Shown: positions 8,972 to 19,282, numbered from the stretch's first letter. The stretch is 64,000 nt of DNA from Methanothermobacter tenebrarum (GCF_003264935.1 NZ_QLOE01000001.1:82501-146500), one strand, 5' to 3'. Notes: generated by a model not told the origin, from the sequence alone. A program made the numbers and translations.

Positions 8972-9252
8972 ATGATTGAAGTAGAAGGAATGATGAGTAA
9001 AGAGAGTCCAATAATGATAGTATTTGATGGTAAATTTCTCGAATTTTTTTCCGATCCGGAATGAAATTCAAACACGCGAAATATCCTATAAAATGGATTA
9101 AAAAGTTAAAAATAACAGAAGATAGGGGAATACGGACTTTAAGGTATACCATGAATTTTTTAGCTCCGGTTGGGTTTTTCCCATTTGAAAGTGGCGGTGA
9201 AAATCTTGATGAACTAGTAGACGCAGTTAATACCGCAATTGACACATTCTAG
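8972..9252 (+). pseudogene. Frameshifted small gene (PH-domain-like?) or two overlapping ORFs
   Basis: An excellent ribosome site (GGGGGGGAGGTT, 8954-8965) precedes ATG 8972, but the frame ends after 30 codons at TGA 9062. A second frame begins with ATG 9061, overlapping that stop as ATGA, and runs 63 codons to 9252 (MKFKHAKYPIKWIKKLKI, then a strand-rich middle and a GENLDELVDAVNTAIDTF helix). Joined, they give about 93 residues of strands ending in a helix, as in small PH-like domains. A one-base loss would explain the break; alternatively two tiny coupled genes exist. The PH-like idea is a visual impression only. Confidence 0.5.
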
Positions 9253-9562
9253 AGCCGAAAGTCGTGAAATTTTTCAATGAAAAGACCAACAGTCCCAATC
9301 TATGAATTCAAAAAGAGGAGTCCTATCAACCTTTTTTCTGAAAAACCTCGTGGCCACACAAACCCCCCCATAATAGAATAAAAAAAAGGATGACCATTAA
9401 ATACTTTCCCGCGCCTTATAAAATCCACCATCTTTTTAAAATCTCAGGCGCTAGAGGAAGGCCCCGTACACTATAGGGCGAGAAGATCACTATGTATAAA
9501 AATTCCAATTTTTTCATTTGAGGTTGGGAGGACTATCAAAATAAGGTTTATAACGGTTTAAC
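9253..9562. other. Intergenic stretch downstream of moxR, nothing firm
   Basis: I see no convincing gene. A 34-codon frame from ATG 9277 lacks a ribosome site. A short inverted repeat aggtt/aacct lies at about 9544-9564 next to the moxR stop. The stretch contains C7, A8 and T-rich tracts and probably belongs to the same decayed interval as the two broken genes before it. Confidence 0.4.
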
Positions 9563-10426
9563 CTATGCAATTTTATCTGATTCATGAAGATTTAAATCCA
9601 TAGCCTTCTTTTTATCATGTTGATTTTTGAACACAACCCCAATGGTGTCTTCGAATGTTTTACGGTTAATTTTTTCAATTCCAAGAACCATTAACGTTTT
9701 AACCCAATCTACTGTGGCCCTTATGGATGGTTTTTTCATCACATCCAACTTCCTTATCTCATGGATAACCTCAACAACCTCTTTTATAAGTTTTGGGGGT
9801 GCTGAGGGCACTTGACTCTTAACTATTTCCATTTCCTTCTCTGGACTTGGATAATCTATGTAAAGGTAAAGGCAACGATCCCTGGTCTCATCAAGAAGGT
9901 TCCTCTGGGAATTAGAGGTTAAAAATACCATGAGATCATTCTTCAAATCAAAGGTTCCAAGATCGTTAACTGTAATCTGTTTCTCGCCTAAAGCTTGGAG
10001 TAGAAAACTTTCAACCTCCTCATCAGCTTTGTCTATCTCATCTATAAGTATAAGGGATGGCCTATCATTTATAAAAGCTGAAAGTAGAGGCCTCTTGATA
10101 AAGAAATCCTCCTTGAAAACATCCTCATCAACACCAGTTATTCTAGCTTTCTCAAGCGTTAAAAGCTGTTTCTGATAATTCCATTCACCAACAATCTGCT
10201 CGAATGTTATACCCTCATAACATTGTATCCTAAAAAAGTCCAAACCAAATGCACTGGCAACCTTTTTTGCAAGTTCAGTCTTACCAGTGCCTGGAGGACC
10301 TTCCACTAGAACGGGCTTCTTCAAATTAAATGCTAAAAAGATTACAACTAGGATATCATCATCAGCTATATAACCTTCACGTCGCAGAGACTCCCTTATC
10401 TTCTCCATCTCATCATAAGGATCCAT
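9563..10426 (-). CDS. MoxR-family AAA+ ATPase
   Basis: A 287-residue AAA+ ATPase that acts as a chaperone with a VWA partner. Seen: Walker [11 protein letters not shown] near residue 39, Walker [12 protein letters not shown] near 130, sensor 1 FLTSNSQRN near 172, an arginine-finger region [10 protein letters not shown], and a C-terminal lid with [16 protein letters not shown] near 238. These are MoxR features, including the conserved ETRDRCL and RATVDW segments. Start ATG 10426 lies eight bases after AGGAG; the GTG at 10432 is too near that site. Its likely partner is the VWA gene at 7363-8457 on the same strand; whether both share one transcript across the decayed interval is unclear. Confidence 0.88.
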   Translation of the reverse strand: MDPYDEMEKIRESLRREGYIADDDILVVIFLAFNLKKPVLVEGPPGTGKTELAKKVASAFGLDFFRIQCYEGITFEQIVGEWNYQKQLLTLEKARITGVDEDVFKEDFFIKRPLLSAFINDRPSLILIDEIDKADEEVESFLLQALGEKQITVNDLGTFDLKNDLMVFLTSNSQRNLLDETRDRCLYLYIDYPSPEKEMEIVKSQVPSAPPKLIKEVVEVIHEIRKLDVMKKPSIRATVDWVKTLMVLGIEKINRKTFEDTIGVVFKNQHDKKKAMDLNLHESDKIA

Positions 10427-10585
10427 AATCACTACTCCTAAAAAAACATGGGGGATACAATCTAACCCCAGATTAATTGTTATATAATCATCACCTATAA
10501 TATTTTACTTCACAAAAAAATGTTCCCTCCACAAGTGCTTAGTATCCTACAATATTTTGGGCGGGGACATCTCGTGGGGTTTAAA

Positions 10586-11401
10586 ATGAACCTAGGAATA
10601 TGCCAAATGAAAGTAGTGAATAAAAAAGAGGAAAATATTAAAAAAGCAGAGAATATGATCAGAAAACTCGCCGAGGAAGGATCCGAGACCATAATACTAC
10701 CAGAAATGTTCAACTGCCCATATGATAACAGCAGATTCCAAGAATATGCCGAAACACAAGACGGCCCCACAATAACTAGGCTAAAAGAAGTCGCAAAAGA
10801 ACTCAAAGTCCATATCATAGCAGGTTCAATACCTGAAAAAACAGGAGAGGGCATATATAATACTTCATTCATCATAAACCCAGAGGGGGATATCATAGGA
10901 AGGCACCGGAAGATCCACCTATTCAATATTAACATACCAGGTAAGATAACATTCAGAGAATCAGACACACTACTAGCTGGAGAAAATCCAACAATAATCA
11001 AAGTAGGCAATGTGAAGATAGGGGTAGGTATATGCTATGATATAAGATTCCCAGAACTTTCAAGGATAATGACGCTCAAAGGAGCCAGTATACTCGCATT
11101 CCCAGGAGCCTTCAACATGGTAACAGGCCCTGCGCATTGGAAGACGCTGATAAGGGCTAGGGCGATAGATAACCAAGTATTCGTGGTTGCAGCATCCCCT
11201 GCACGTGATAAAAAAGCAGAGTATGTGGCCTATGGCCATTCGATGGTGGCGGATCCTTGGGGGTCAATCATATACGAGGCTGGGGCTGATGAAACCATTA
11301 AAAACGTTGAGATAGACCTTTCACAAGTGGAAAATGTTAGGAGAAGATTACCACTATTAGAAAATAGACGCCCAGAAATCTATGATGAACATCCACACTA
11401 A
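10586..11401 (+). CDS. Nitrilase-superfamily amidohydrolase (omega-amidase-like)
   Basis: A 271-residue carbon-nitrogen hydrolase. Seen: the Glu-Lys-Cys triad in order: Glu in ILPEMFNCPY near residue 41, Lys in GRHRKIHLFNINIPG near 112, and Cys in VGVCYDIRF-like GVGICYDIRFPEL near 150; then the family tail AHWKTLIRARAIDNQVFVVAAS near 190 and GHSMVADPWG. The pattern matches the Nit2/omega-amidase branch, which hydrolyses alpha-ketoglutaramate or alpha-ketosuccinamate, but the substrate is inference. ATG 10586, giving MNLGICQMKV, fits the family N terminus and follows GTGGGGT; a longer in-frame start at 10520 adds unconserved residues. Confidence 0.88.
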   Translation: MNLGICQMKVVNKKEENIKKAENMIRKLAEEGSETIILPEMFNCPYDNSRFQEYAETQDGPTITRLKEVAKELKVHIIAGSIPEKTGEGIYNTSFIINPEGDIIGRHRKIHLFNINIPGKITFRESDTLLAGENPTIIKVGNVKIGVGICYDIRFPELSRIMTLKGASILAFPGAFNMVTGPAHWKTLIRARAIDNQVFVVAASPARDKKAEYVAYGHSMVADPWGSIIYEAGADETIKNVEIDLSQVENVRRRLPLLENRRPEIYDEHPH

Positions 11402-11509
11402 AAAGGGGGGGGTGGTACCTCATGTCCTCATATGAGAAAATTTATATAACCTATCATAATGTAACCTCTCTTTTTAATGGGATCAAATTTAAACTGGGAG
11501 GATCTCCCC

Positions 11510-12028
11510 ATGGTTAATGAAAAACATGATAAGATCAACATGATCAAAAGTCTTCCAGCCACACCCGAATCAGTTAATATTCTTATCAACCTTCTAGAAG
11601 ACGAAAGTCATCCTGTAAGATTTGCCGCGGCCGAAAAATTAGCCGAATTTGGCGAAATATCCATTGATAGGCTCATCAAATTACTAGATGAGAAGAGGGG
11701 GCCTATAAGGAGGTATATAGTATATGCGCTTAAGAAGATAGGCGATCCTAAGGTTACAGACCATTTTATCAAAGCACTTGAAGATAAAGATTGGGGTGTT
11801 AGGAAATTCGCTGCACGGGCTCTCGGAGAATTAGGCGATAAAAGGGCCGTGGAACCCCTCATAAAGGCCCTTGAGGATGAAGATTGGGGTGTGAAACTTG
11901 CGGCTGTAAGATCCCTCGGCGACTTGAAAGATAAGCGGGGGATAGAACCCATGAAAAAGGCGAGAAGGAAAGGGGATAAAGAGTTTAAAAAGGCTGTTAA
12001 TCAAGCTTTAAGGAAAATACAGTCATGA
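11510..12028 (+). CDS. HEAT-repeat (PBS-lyase type) protein
   Basis: A 172-residue helical-repeat protein, probably a protein-binding scaffold. Seen: four or five HEAT-like repeats of about 31 residues, each ending in a pattern like VRxAAAxALGxLGDxRAVEPLIKALEDEDWGV; the clearest are near residues 35-65, 66-96, 97-127 and 128-158. Two repeats share an almost identical LEDKDWGV/LEDEDWGV phrase, pointing to recent duplication. ATG 11510 is seven bases after GGGAGGAT; an upstream in-frame ATG at 11477 lies before that site. Monocistronic. Known: E-Z type HEAT proteins occur as phycobilin lyases and as unknown archaeal proteins; no lyase substrate exists here, so function is open. Confidence 0.82.
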   Translation: MVNEKHDKINMIKSLPATPESVNILINLLEDESHPVRFAAAEKLAEFGEISIDRLIKLLDEKRGPIRRYIVYALKKIGDPKVTDHFIKALEDKDWGVRKFAARALGELGDKRAVEPLIKALEDEDWGVKLAAVRSLGDLKDKRGIEPMKKARRKGDKEFKKAVNQALRKIQS

Positions 12029-12136
12029 TCTGATTCTACTGCCTTGATTTTCGAGGCTGAACAATCGGTGGATTTATCACCATCATCCTAAAAATACATA
12101 AATACCGCCCTATGATAGTATGAACTGAGGGGAATA

Positions 12137-12748
12137 ATGCCACGTAAACATCTACTAGTAGCTGCTGGTTTAATCATAATCTTTCTCATAATATTCTTTA
12201 AACCCCCAGGGGATAATAAACCTAAAACATTCTCCAAGGATAATGTTTCCTTTGTTTACCCTGCTGATTGGGAAGAAGCGCCCTCCCTCACCTATCCGGC
12301 TGATTGGGGGGAAACTAATGTTACAAATGTCTCAGAAGAACTAGGAGAAATGTTAAATTATTCAATGTTCAGCGTGCGCGATACCCATGACAAAAAAACC
12401 CGTTTCGATGTATTGGATGTTGGCTCGGCAAGTTCTCTAGAAGAACTTGTGAATTTCTACAAGAGCGCTAGAAGCGGGAAAACATCCTATTATAAGCCAA
12501 ACACGGGATTAATGATAATCCATGAAGGTTCCAAGATAGACTCCGAAAATTCCCTGACAATAAATGGGATGAGAGCATATCAGATAATCTCAACATCACA
12601 TAGTGGTAAATATAAATATGTAGTTATCTTTATCGAGAAGATACCAGGAGAAAAATATTACCAGATAGTATTCAGTTGTAAGATCGAAAAATTTGAAGAG
12701 GAAAAAAAGAACTTCGAGTTCATAATAAATAGTCTCAAAATCACCTAA
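12137..12748 (+). CDS. Membrane-anchored PsbP-like protein
   Basis: A 203-residue extracytoplasmic protein. Seen: a positively charged MPRKH start followed by one hydrophobic segment (about residues 6-25), a short Lys-rich link, then a globular domain rich in strands that begins VSFVYPADWEE and has NGMRAYQIIS near 138 and YYQIVFSCKIEKFEEEKKNFEFIINSLKI at the C terminus. This is the outline of PsbP-like domains common in methanobacterial surface proteins. The phrase YPADWEE is repeated as YPADWGE 13 residues later, so the N-terminal strand seems duplicated. The ATG follows GAGGGGAATA. No lipobox cysteine is seen. Role unknown. Confidence 0.65.
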   Translation: MPRKHLLVAAGLIIIFLIIFFKPPGDNKPKTFSKDNVSFVYPADWEEAPSLTYPADWGETNVTNVSEELGEMLNYSMFSVRDTHDKKTRFDVLDVGSASSLEELVNFYKSARSGKTSYYKPNTGLMIIHEGSKIDSENSLTINGMRAYQIISTSHSGKYKYVVIFIEKIPGEKYYQIVFSCKIEKFEEEKKNFEFIINSLKIT

Positions 12749-12848
12749 ACACTATATTCCAGAAAAATTCCCCCCATATAAGGGTGGATTCCAAAAAATT
12801 TCCCGAATCTCACAAATTTACCCCCCTAATAATATTATATAGGTGGAT

Positions 12849-13598
12849 ATGACCGGCACATTCAAGATAACCACAGACCTCGAAATTTGTGACTTGGCAC
12901 TCTTAATAGAAGATACAATGATAATCGCAGACCTACACCTGGGATATGAACAATACCTCAACAAGAAAGGGTTCATGCTCCCCAGCTTCCAATTCAAGAA
13001 GATAATAGACAGGATCAATAAAATAAGAGAATTATCAGGTGCCAAGAATATTATAATAAACGGTGATCTAAAACACGAATTCGGTAAGGTCACCTACCAA
13101 GAAAACAAGGAACTTAAAGGACTACTAGATTATCTAGAAGAAAATTTCAAAGAAATCACCCTAATAAAAGGCAACCACGACCCCATCATACCATACATAT
13201 CACACTTGAAAAACTTTAAAATATCAGATTCTATGAAATTTCAAGATCATCTCATAACCCATGGCCATTTCATCCCAGAAAAAATAGAAACCCAAACGAT
13301 AATAATAGGCCACGAACACCCTTGCGTGGGCCTTAGGAGCGGTGAAAGGATAGAAAAGATCAAATGCTACCTTAAAGGTCCATTCAGGGGCAGGGAATTA
13401 GTTGTTATGCCATCATTCAATTTTGTAACTGAAGGATCAGACATACTACATGAAGCCATAATCTCACCCTTTCTAAAAGAAACAAGACTATCACAATTCA
13501 GGGTATATGCAGTGGAAAACTTCAAAGTATTCGATTTCAGGACAGTAGAGGACATTACTAAGATCATGGAACAGCAAGTGACAAGGGGATGGAGATGA
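12849..13598 (+). CDS. Archaeal metallophosphoesterase
   Basis: A calcineurin-type phosphoesterase of about 249 residues, in the group annotated as ICC-like phosphoesterases. Seen: metal-binding motifs in order: ADLHLG near residue 29 (DxH), NGDLKHEFG near 65 (GD), KGNHD near 105 (GNHD), THGHF near 140 and [12 protein letters not shown] near 155 (GHEH). All five are present, so it should be active, but the substrate is unknown. The start is ambiguous: ATG 12849 lies two bases after AGGTGG, and GTG 12843 overlaps that motif. The gene is coupled to lhr by an ATGA overlap at 13595-13598. Relatives next to Lhr helicases occur in archaea, suggesting a nucleic acid role; that is inference. Confidence 0.85.
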   Translation: MTGTFKITTDLEICDLALLIEDTMIIADLHLGYEQYLNKKGFMLPSFQFKKIIDRINKIRELSGAKNIIINGDLKHEFGKVTYQENKELKGLLDYLEENFKEITLIKGNHDPIIPYISHLKNFKISDSMKFQDHLITHGHFIPEKIETQTIIIGHEHPCVGLRSGERIEKIKCYLKGPFRGRELVVMPSFNFVTEGSDILHEAIISPFLKETRLSQFRVYAVENFKVFDFRTVEDITKIMEQQVTRGWR

Positions 13599-16174
13599 TA
13601 AAAAAACAAGACAAAAAATACAACTCCAAACAGATATATAGGATACTCCATCCATGGGTTAGGAAATGGTTCAAGAGCCGATTCAAGGATTTCACAGAAG
13701 CACAAAAATACGCAATAAAAGAAATACACCAAGGGAAAAACGTCCTAATATCTTCTCCAACAGGCTCAGGGAAAACACTCACAGCATTCCTATCAATAAT
13801 AAGTGAATTAACTAGACTGGCTGAAAAGGGAAAACTAGAAGACAAAATCTATTGCATCTATGTATCCCCCCTCAAGGCCCTTGACAATGATATAGAAAAG
13901 AACCTCGAAGAACCCCTACAAGAGATCCAAAAAATAGCAGGTAAAAAACTTGGCATAAGAAAAGCTGTGAGGACAGGTGACACAACACAAACTGAACGTT
14001 CAAAAATGCTCAGGAAACCCCCACACATACTCATCACAACACCTGAAACCCTCTCAATCATACTAGTAGCCCCAAAGTTCAGGAAAAAACTATCCCATGT
14101 AAAATATGTTATAGTTGATGAAATACACGCTCTAGCAAATAACAAGAGGGGAGTTCACCTCTCACTAAGCTTGGAACGTTTACAGCATATTATAGGAGAC
14201 TTCACAAGGATAGGATTATCAGCTACAGTACACCCACTAAAGAGGATTGCGAAATTCCTCGTAGGATACAATGAAGGCAAACCCCGTGATTGCCTAATAA
14301 TCGACGTAGACTACAAGAAAAAATTAGACCTAGAACTCATATGCCCAGTAGATGATATAGTGGCCGCAGACCCCGAAGAAGTTACCAACGCCATCTATGA
14401 CATACTTGACAAACTTATAAGCGAACATAAAACAACCTTGATATTTACCAATACCCGAAGCGGCACAGAAAGCGTAGTCTACAACCTGAAAAGTCGCTTC
14501 CCCAACAAATACTCGGATGATAATATAATGGCCCACCATTCATCCCTATCAAGGGAACTAAGACTAGAAGCCGAAGACAGATTAAAAAAGGGCGAACTGA
14601 AGGCTGTGGTATCATCAACATCACTAGAACTTGGCATAGACATCGGATACATCGATCTTGTAATACTCCTAAGTTCTCCCAAGTCGGTTTCAAGGGCCCT
14701 GCAACGTATAGGAAGAAGTGGGCATCGATTACACGAGAAATCGAAGGGTCGTATCATAGTAACTGACAGGGATGATCTAGTTGAATGTGCTATGATACTC
14801 AAGGATTGCCTCGAGGGAAAAATCGATGAAATAGAAATACCAGAAAATTGTTTGGACGTATTAGCCCAACACTTATATGGGATGGCCATAGAACACAAGT
14901 GGGATGCCGAATACGCCCTAAAAGTCGTGAGGAGAAGCTACTGTTACCGGAACCTTTCAAAGGAAGACTATATGAAAGTTTTAAAGTATCTTGCAGGAGA
15001 ATATGCGGACCTTGAAGAACGTTATGTCTATGCGAAGATCTGGTTAGACCATGAAAATAGGGAGTTCGGACGTCGCGGAAAACTTGCAAGGATGCTCTAT
15101 TCCACAAACATTGGCACAATACCAGACAGGAGTTCAGCTGTTGTGAAATGTAAAGGGAAAGTTGTTGGTAGAATAGATGAAGAATTCCTTGAAAAGCTGC
15201 GAAAAGGGGACACATTCGTATTAGGGGGGAAAATCTACCGGTTTAATTATACCAGGGGCATGACAGTTAATGTAACCCCAGCCTCTGGACCTCCAACAAT
15301 ACCATCATGGTTCTCGGAACAATTACCACTCTCATTTGACTTAGCAGTTGACATACAACGTTTTAGGGATATTATAGATGCCAAATTCCATTATGGGGAG
15401 AGTAAAAATGAAATAATAGATTTCATAGCTGATTACCTTCACCTTGATTATAATGCAGCCCATGCAATCTACCAGTACTTCAGGGAACAATACCTCTATG
15501 CAAAGATACCTAGCAAGCGCCGTTTACTCGTTGAATTCTATAAAGGATTTGGGGGGAGAAAATTCATAATATTCCATAGTCTATTCGGAAGACGAGTTAA
15601 CGATGCACTATCCCGTGCCATAGCATATATCATCGCTAAAAAATACAAGAGGGACGTTATGATATCAGTGACAGATAATGGGTTCTATCTAAGCTCTGAT
15701 GGTAAAATGGGTGGACTAGAATCATTACAAAAGTTAGACCCTGAAAACTTGCGGAGGATCCTTACAGAGGCCATTGACAAGACAGAGATCCTAACAGGCA
15801 GGTTCAGGCACTGCGCCGCGCGTTCACTCATGATACTCCGCCGATATAAAGGTAAGGAAAAATCGGTTGGGAGACAACAAGTAAAAAGCAGAATATTATT
15901 AAATTTTGTCAAGGAATTGGATGAAAACTTCCCAATCTTAAAAGAGGCTAGGAGAGAAGTCCTAGAAGACTACATGGATATAAAAAATGCTAAAAAGGTC
16001 CTCACATGGATAAGAGATGGTACCATGAAGATAGAAAAGATAGACACGAAGATACCCTCACCATTTGCATTCAACCTAGTCGCACAAGGATATCTTGATG
16101 TTCTAAAATATGAGGAAAGGATAGAATTCATAAAAAGGATGCATAAGGCCATCATAGAGCGGATAAAGACTTAA
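13595..16174 (+). CDS. lhr: Lhr-family DEAD/DEAH helicase (Lhr-Core)
   Basis: An ATP-dependent superfamily 2 helicase of 859 residues that unwinds DNA and RNA:DNA in repair. Seen: Walker [13 protein letters not shown] near residue 53, motif Ia [11 protein letters not shown] near 92, TTPETL near 146, Walker B VDEIHAL near 170, motif [11 protein letters not shown] near 205, motif [11 protein letters not shown] near 288, motif [13 protein letters not shown] near 340 and motif [11 protein letters not shown] near 375. The C-terminal half (winged helix plus Lhr domain 4) ends at the usual Lhr-Core length, without the bacterial extension. ATG 13595 overlaps the phosphoesterase stop as ATGA. Converges on the methyltransferase with a 23-base overlap. 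Confidence 0.93.
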   Translation: MIKKQDKKYNSKQIYRILHPWVRKWFKSRFKDFTEAQKYAIKEIHQGKNVLISSPTGSGKTLTAFLSIISELTRLAEKGKLEDKIYCIYVSPLKALDNDIEKNLEEPLQEIQKIAGKKLGIRKAVRTGDTTQTERSKMLRKPPHILITTPETLSIILVAPKFRKKLSHVKYVIVDEIHALANNKRGVHLSLSLERLQHIIGDFTRIGLSATVHPLKRIAKFLVGYNEGKPRDCLIIDVDYKKKLDLELICPVDDIVAADPEEVTNAIYDILDKLISEHKTTLIFTNTRSGTESVVYNLKSRFPNKYSDDNIMAHHSSLSRELRLEAEDRLKKGELKAVVSSTSLELGIDIGYIDLVILLSSPKSVSRALQRIGRSGHRLHEKSKGRIIVTDRDDLVECAMILKDCLEGKIDEIEIPENCLDVLAQHLYGMAIEHKWDAEYALKVVRRSYCYRNLSKEDYMKVLKYLAGEYADLEERYVYAKIWLDHENREFGRRGKLARMLYSTNIGTIPDRSSAVVKCKGKVVGRIDEEFLEKLRKGDTFVLGGKIYRFNYTRGMTVNVTPASGPPTIPSWFSEQLPLSFDLAVDIQRFRDIIDAKFHYGESKNEIIDFIADYLHLDYNAAHAIYQYFREQYLYAKIPSKRRLLVEFYKGFGGRKFIIFHSLFGRRVNDALSRAIAYIIAKKYKRDVMISVTDNGFYLSSDGKMGGLESLQKLDPENLRRILTEAIDKTEILTGRFRHCAARSLMILRRYKGKEKSVGRQQVKSRILLNFVKELDENFPILKEARREVLEDYMDIKNAKKVLTWIRDGTMKIEKIDTKIPSPFAFNLVAQGYLDVLKYEERIEFIKRMHKAIIERIKT

Positions 16175-16835
16175 CTAGGCGTAGCATCTCATTTGCCGAT
16201 GGTCTGAAAATATAATCCACCCTTTCTAGTCTAGCATCAACGTTTTCAGGAAGATTCTCTAATGTCCGCTCCAAATAGATGGACTTTCTACCATCTTCCT
16301 TCACAAGAGGGTATATCCTCACTTCACCCTTCGAGACCCTTAACATTTCATTGATACTGTCCAAGTGGAATTTCCAGTCAAGTCTATGATCATAGATATA
16401 GAGTAGGTGAGAGCAGAGCACAAGATGGAAACTGTCACTTGGAAATGGTAGCTGCCTGACATCAGCCATTATATACCTTTCACCCCTCCCCCTCCTATAA
16501 TCTGATATGAAAATTTTACAAGCCTTTAAACGTTCCCTGAACATTTCATCAGGATCCTTATAAAATTTCCAAATATAGGATCCTCCTTTTGACAAGGCCC
16601 TTTTAAGGACTTTTAGGTGATCAGCGCACATCTGGTAGAGTATCCTAGGACTTTTGTCATATGATATGTCAACTGCCTTCACATCAAATCCTAGCTTGTG
16701 CATGATTGGGGTGAATGAGCTCGCACCCGCGGCACAATCTAATATATTCTTGTCTTCTAACCTTTTAAGGTTTAAATTGAACATATGAATGTATTCTCGG
16801 CATGTTCTCCCAGTGAATATCGGCCCTTTAACCAT
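16152..16835 (-). CDS. SAM-dependent methyltransferase
   Basis: A class I methyltransferase of about 227 residues. Seen: a SAM-binding start [15 protein letters not shown] near residue 30-45, the acidic strand-2 end VKAVDISYD near 50, and [24 protein letters not shown] near 125-150, typical of Methyltransf_11 enzymes. The motif I glycines are partly replaced (DCAAGAS), but the site looks usable. The start is uncertain: ATG 16835 overlaps the rmlB stop by eight bases; ATG 16862 would overlap by 35. Last gene of the dTDP-rhamnose operon, so it may methylate a rhamnose-containing glycan; that is inference from position. Confidence 0.75.
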   Translation of the reverse strand: MVKGPIFTGRTCREYIHMFNLNLKRLEDKNILDCAAGASSFTPIMHKLGFDVKAVDISYDKSPRILYQMCADHLKVLKRALSKGGSYIWKFYKDPDEMFRERLKACKIFISDYRRGRGERYIMADVRQLPFPSDSFHLVLCSHLLYIYDHRLDWKFHLDSINEMLRVSKGEVRIYPLVKEDGRKSIYLERTLENLPENVDARLERVDYIFRPSANEMLRLVKSLSAL

Positions 16836-17838
16836 ATAACCGTCTGCCATACATTTTATCATAATATTCTTGGTATTCGCCGGTTTTGATATTCTCCCAC
16901 CATCTCCTATTCTGGATATACCATTCTATTGTTTTCTCTAGTCCTTCCCTGAACTTATATCTTGGCTTCCATCCTAGTTCTCTTTTTATCTTTTTAGAGT
17001 CCATGGCGTATCTCCTGTCATGTCCTGGCCTGTCCTCCACGAATCTTATGAGGGATTCATCTTTTCCAAGTATTTCTAGGATGAGTTTTACAACTTCTAT
17101 ATTCCTTTTCTCGTTACCCCCGCTTATATTGTAAATTTCTCCTGGGCTCCCATGGTGAAGCACCAGGTCTATGGCCCTGCAATGATCATATACATGGATC
17201 CAATCTCTTATGTTCATCCCGTCACCATAGATTGGTAGGGGTTTGTTTTCGAGGGCGTTTGTTATCATGAGGGGTATGAACTTTTCCGGGAATTGGTAGG
17301 GGCCGTAATTGTTGGATGAACGTGTGATATTCACTGGGAGATTATAGGTTTTATGGTAGGCCCTCACAAAGAGGTCTGCTGAGGCTTTGCTCGCAGCATA
17401 TGGACTGTTAGGTGCTAGTGGTGTTTCTTCTGTGAAATAACATTTTTCACAGGACCCGTAAACTTCATCTGTTGATATTTGTATATATTTTTGTATATTA
17501 TGTTTTTTAGCGGCTTCTAGTAATGTTTGTGTCCCTATTACATTAGTTTTTAAGAATTTAGTGGGATCTTGGATGCTCCTGTCAACGTGTGATTCCGCCG
17601 CGAAATTTATTATAGCATCAACTCCCCGGCTGAGATCATCCACTAATTTCCTGTCTGTGATATCGCCTTTCACAAACTTGTAATTTGGATTATTCTCGAT
17701 TTCTCGGAGGTTTTCGAGGTTTCCACAGTATGTGAGAGCGTCCAAGTTTATTATTTCATATTTGGGGTGCTTTTTTAGCATGTATTTTATGAAGTTACTT
17801 CCTATGAACCCTGCGCCACCCGTCACTATAATCTTCAT
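16828..17838 (-). CDS. rmlB: dTDP-glucose 4,6-dehydratase RmlB
   Basis: Converts dTDP-glucose to dTDP-4-keto-6-deoxyglucose, second step of dTDP-rhamnose synthesis. Seen: a 336-residue short-chain dehydrogenase fold with N-terminal GGAGFIGSNF (GxxGxxG, NAD binding), DALTYCGNLENL near 33, NFAAESHVDRSI near 80, STDEVYG near 123 with the Asp-Glu catalytic pair typical of RmlB, and YAASKA near 148 (YxxxK). IRDWIHVYDH and the C-terminal RPGHDRRYAMD are family signatures. Nine bases after the rmlC stop, in the leftward order rmlD-rmlA-rmlC-rmlB. Confidence 0.96.
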   Translation of the reverse strand: MKIIVTGGAGFIGSNFIKYMLKKHPKYEIINLDALTYCGNLENLREIENNPNYKFVKGDITDRKLVDDLSRGVDAIINFAAESHVDRSIQDPTKFLKTNVIGTQTLLEAAKKHNIQKYIQISTDEVYGSCEKCYFTEETPLAPNSPYAASKASADLFVRAYHKTYNLPVNITRSSNNYGPYQFPEKFIPLMITNALENKPLPIYGDGMNIRDWIHVYDHCRAIDLVLHHGSPGEIYNISGGNEKRNIEVVKLILEILGKDESLIRFVEDRPGHDRRYAMDSKKIKRELGWKPRYKFREGLEKTIEWYIQNRRWWENIKTGEYQEYYDKMYGRRLYG

Positions 17839-17847
17839 TTTATCAGC

Positions 17848-18408
17848 CTATAACTTTATGGGCTTCTCCTTTAAGGTCTTCCAACTTTTGTCCTTTTCTG
17901 ATAATATGATCCCATCTACTTGGTTTATGGGCCATTTTATTGACAGGCTGGGATCATCCCAGCGTATGCCACCCTCATATTCCGGATGGTAAAGATTTGT
18001 GCACTTGTAATTTACTATTGCATAATCTGAGAGGACTAGGAAGCCATGTGCAAACCCTTCAGGTATGTAAAATTGTCTTTTATTCTCCTCGGATAATATG
18101 ACAGCTTCCCATTCCCCATATGTTGGCGAGTCTTTGCGGAGGTCTACTGCAACATCGAAGATTTTCCCTTTTATGACTCTTACAAGTTTGCCCTGGGGCT
18201 TCTTATACTGGAAGTGCAAACCCCTTAATACGCCCTTCTTTGACTTTGATTCATTATCCTGGACAAATTTTACTTTTAGTCCAGCCTCCTCGAATTCTCG
18301 CATATTATATGTTTCCATGAAGTATCCTCTTTCATCTTCAAAGACTAATGGTTCAATAACAAGGGCGCCTTCAAGTCTTATCTGGGTGAAATTGAACTTT
18401 CCTACCAT
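17848..18408 (-). CDS. rmlC: dTDP-4-dehydrorhamnose 3,5-epimerase RmlC
   Basis: Epimerises dTDP-4-keto-6-deoxyglucose at C3 and C5, third step of dTDP-rhamnose synthesis. Seen: a 186-residue cupin with FEDERGYFMETYN near residue 20, VQDNESKSKKGVLRGLHFQ near 45-62 (the RGLHFQ motif holds the catalytic His), a conserved VDLRKDSPTYGEW near 80 and IPEGFAHGFLVLSD near 112. ATG 18408 follows GTGATAAA and lies four bases after the rmlA stop; an upstream in-frame start at 18429 would overlap rmlA. Cytoplasmic. Confidence 0.95.
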   Translation of the reverse strand: MVGKFNFTQIRLEGALVIEPLVFEDERGYFMETYNMREFEEAGLKVKFVQDNESKSKKGVLRGLHFQYKKPQGKLVRVIKGKIFDVAVDLRKDSPTYGEWEAVILSEENKRQFYIPEGFAHGFLVLSDYAIVNYKCTNLYHPEYEGGIRWDDPSLSIKWPINQVDGIILSEKDKSWKTLKEKPIKL

Positions 18409-18412
18409 TTTA

Positions 18413-19282
18413 TCACTTTTCTTGCACAAGCTCGGCTAAATATCTTCCATAATCAGTATTTTTAAGCTTTTCTGATTGTTCAAGTACTTTTTCTTCGTCT
18501 ATCCACCCCTTGTTGTATGCTATTTCTTCTAGGCATGCTATATAGAACCCTTGTCTTCTCTGGATTGTTTCAACGAAACTGCTTGCTTCGAGCAGTCCAA
18601 TTGGGGTGCCAGTGTCTAACCAAGCCATCCCTCTTCCAAGTATTTCAACCTTTAATTTCCCCATTTTGAGGTATGCTTGGTTAACTGATGTTATTTCTAG
18701 TTCGCCCCTATCAGATGGTCTTATTTCCTTGGCGATCTCAACGACTTGATTGTCATAGAAGTATAAACCTGGGACAACATAATTTGACCTCGGCTTTTTG
18801 GGTTTCTCCTCTAATGATATGACATTCCCCTCATCATCAAATTCAACCACGCCGAATGCCCTTGGGTCCTTAACATAGTATCCGAAGATAACAGCACCTT
18901 CTTTGAGTGAAGCGGCCCTTTCAAGTATTTCGGTGAAACGATGACCATAGAATATGTTATCTCCGAGGATGAGGGCTACCTTTTCGTCCTCGATGAAATC
19001 TTCCCCTACCAGGAACGCGTCCGCTATCCCCCTGGGCTCCTCTTGGACCTTATATGAAAATTTAACACCAAATTGGCTACCGTCACCTAGAAGATCCTTG
19101 TAGAGTGGTAGATCACGGGGTGTTGATATCACAAGGATATCCCTTATACCTGCAAGCATAAGAACAGATAATGGATAATAAACCATTGGCTTATCATATA
19201 CTGGGAGTAGTTGTTTCGAAACAGCCCTTGTTATAGGATAAAGACGAGTGCCTGACCCCCCAGCAAGTACTATACCTTTCAA
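18413..19282 (-). CDS. rmlA: Glucose-1-phosphate thymidylyltransferase RmlA
   Basis: Makes dTDP-glucose from dTTP and glucose-1-phosphate, first step of dTDP-rhamnose synthesis. Seen: 289 residues, N-terminal [13 protein letters not shown] nucleotide-binding loop, [16 protein letters not shown] near 25, [18 protein letters not shown] near 83, LGDNIFYG near 107 (metal-binding Asp), [20 protein letters not shown] near 160 and WLDTGTP near 222. It starts with TTG 19282, whose bases overlap the rmlD stop (TTTTGA), with GGGGG nine bases before. Length and motifs are those of bacterial RmlA, so the operon may have been acquired long ago; codon use now looks native. Confidence 0.96.
   Translation of the reverse strand: MKGIVLAGGSGTRLYPITRAVSKQLLPVYDKPMVYYPLSVLMLAGIRDILVISTPRDLPLYKDLLGDGSQFGVKFSYKVQEEPRGIADAFLVGEDFIEDEKVALILGDNIFYGHRFTEILERAASLKEGAVIFGYYVKDPRAFGVVEFDDEGNVISLEEKPKKPRSNYVVPGLYFYDNQVVEIAKEIRPSDRGELEITSVNQAYLKMGKLKVEILGRGMAWLDTGTPIGLLEASSFVETIQRRQGFYIACLEEIAYNKGWIDEEKVLEQSEKLKNTDYGRYLAELVQEK

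Noticed and set aside
9277-9381. 34-codon frame MKRPTVPIYEF... after the broken PH-like gene
   Set aside because: No ribosome site, no recognisable pattern and located in a decayed interval; not enough to call a gene.
13858-14145. A second gene overlapping lhr, suggested by an open frame
   Set aside because: It covers helicase motif Ia to II in antisense; no independent support.
14479-15215. Several long minus-strand frames within lhr
   Set aside because: They lie fully inside the helicase gene whose motifs are intact in the plus frame; composition is that of antisense shadows.
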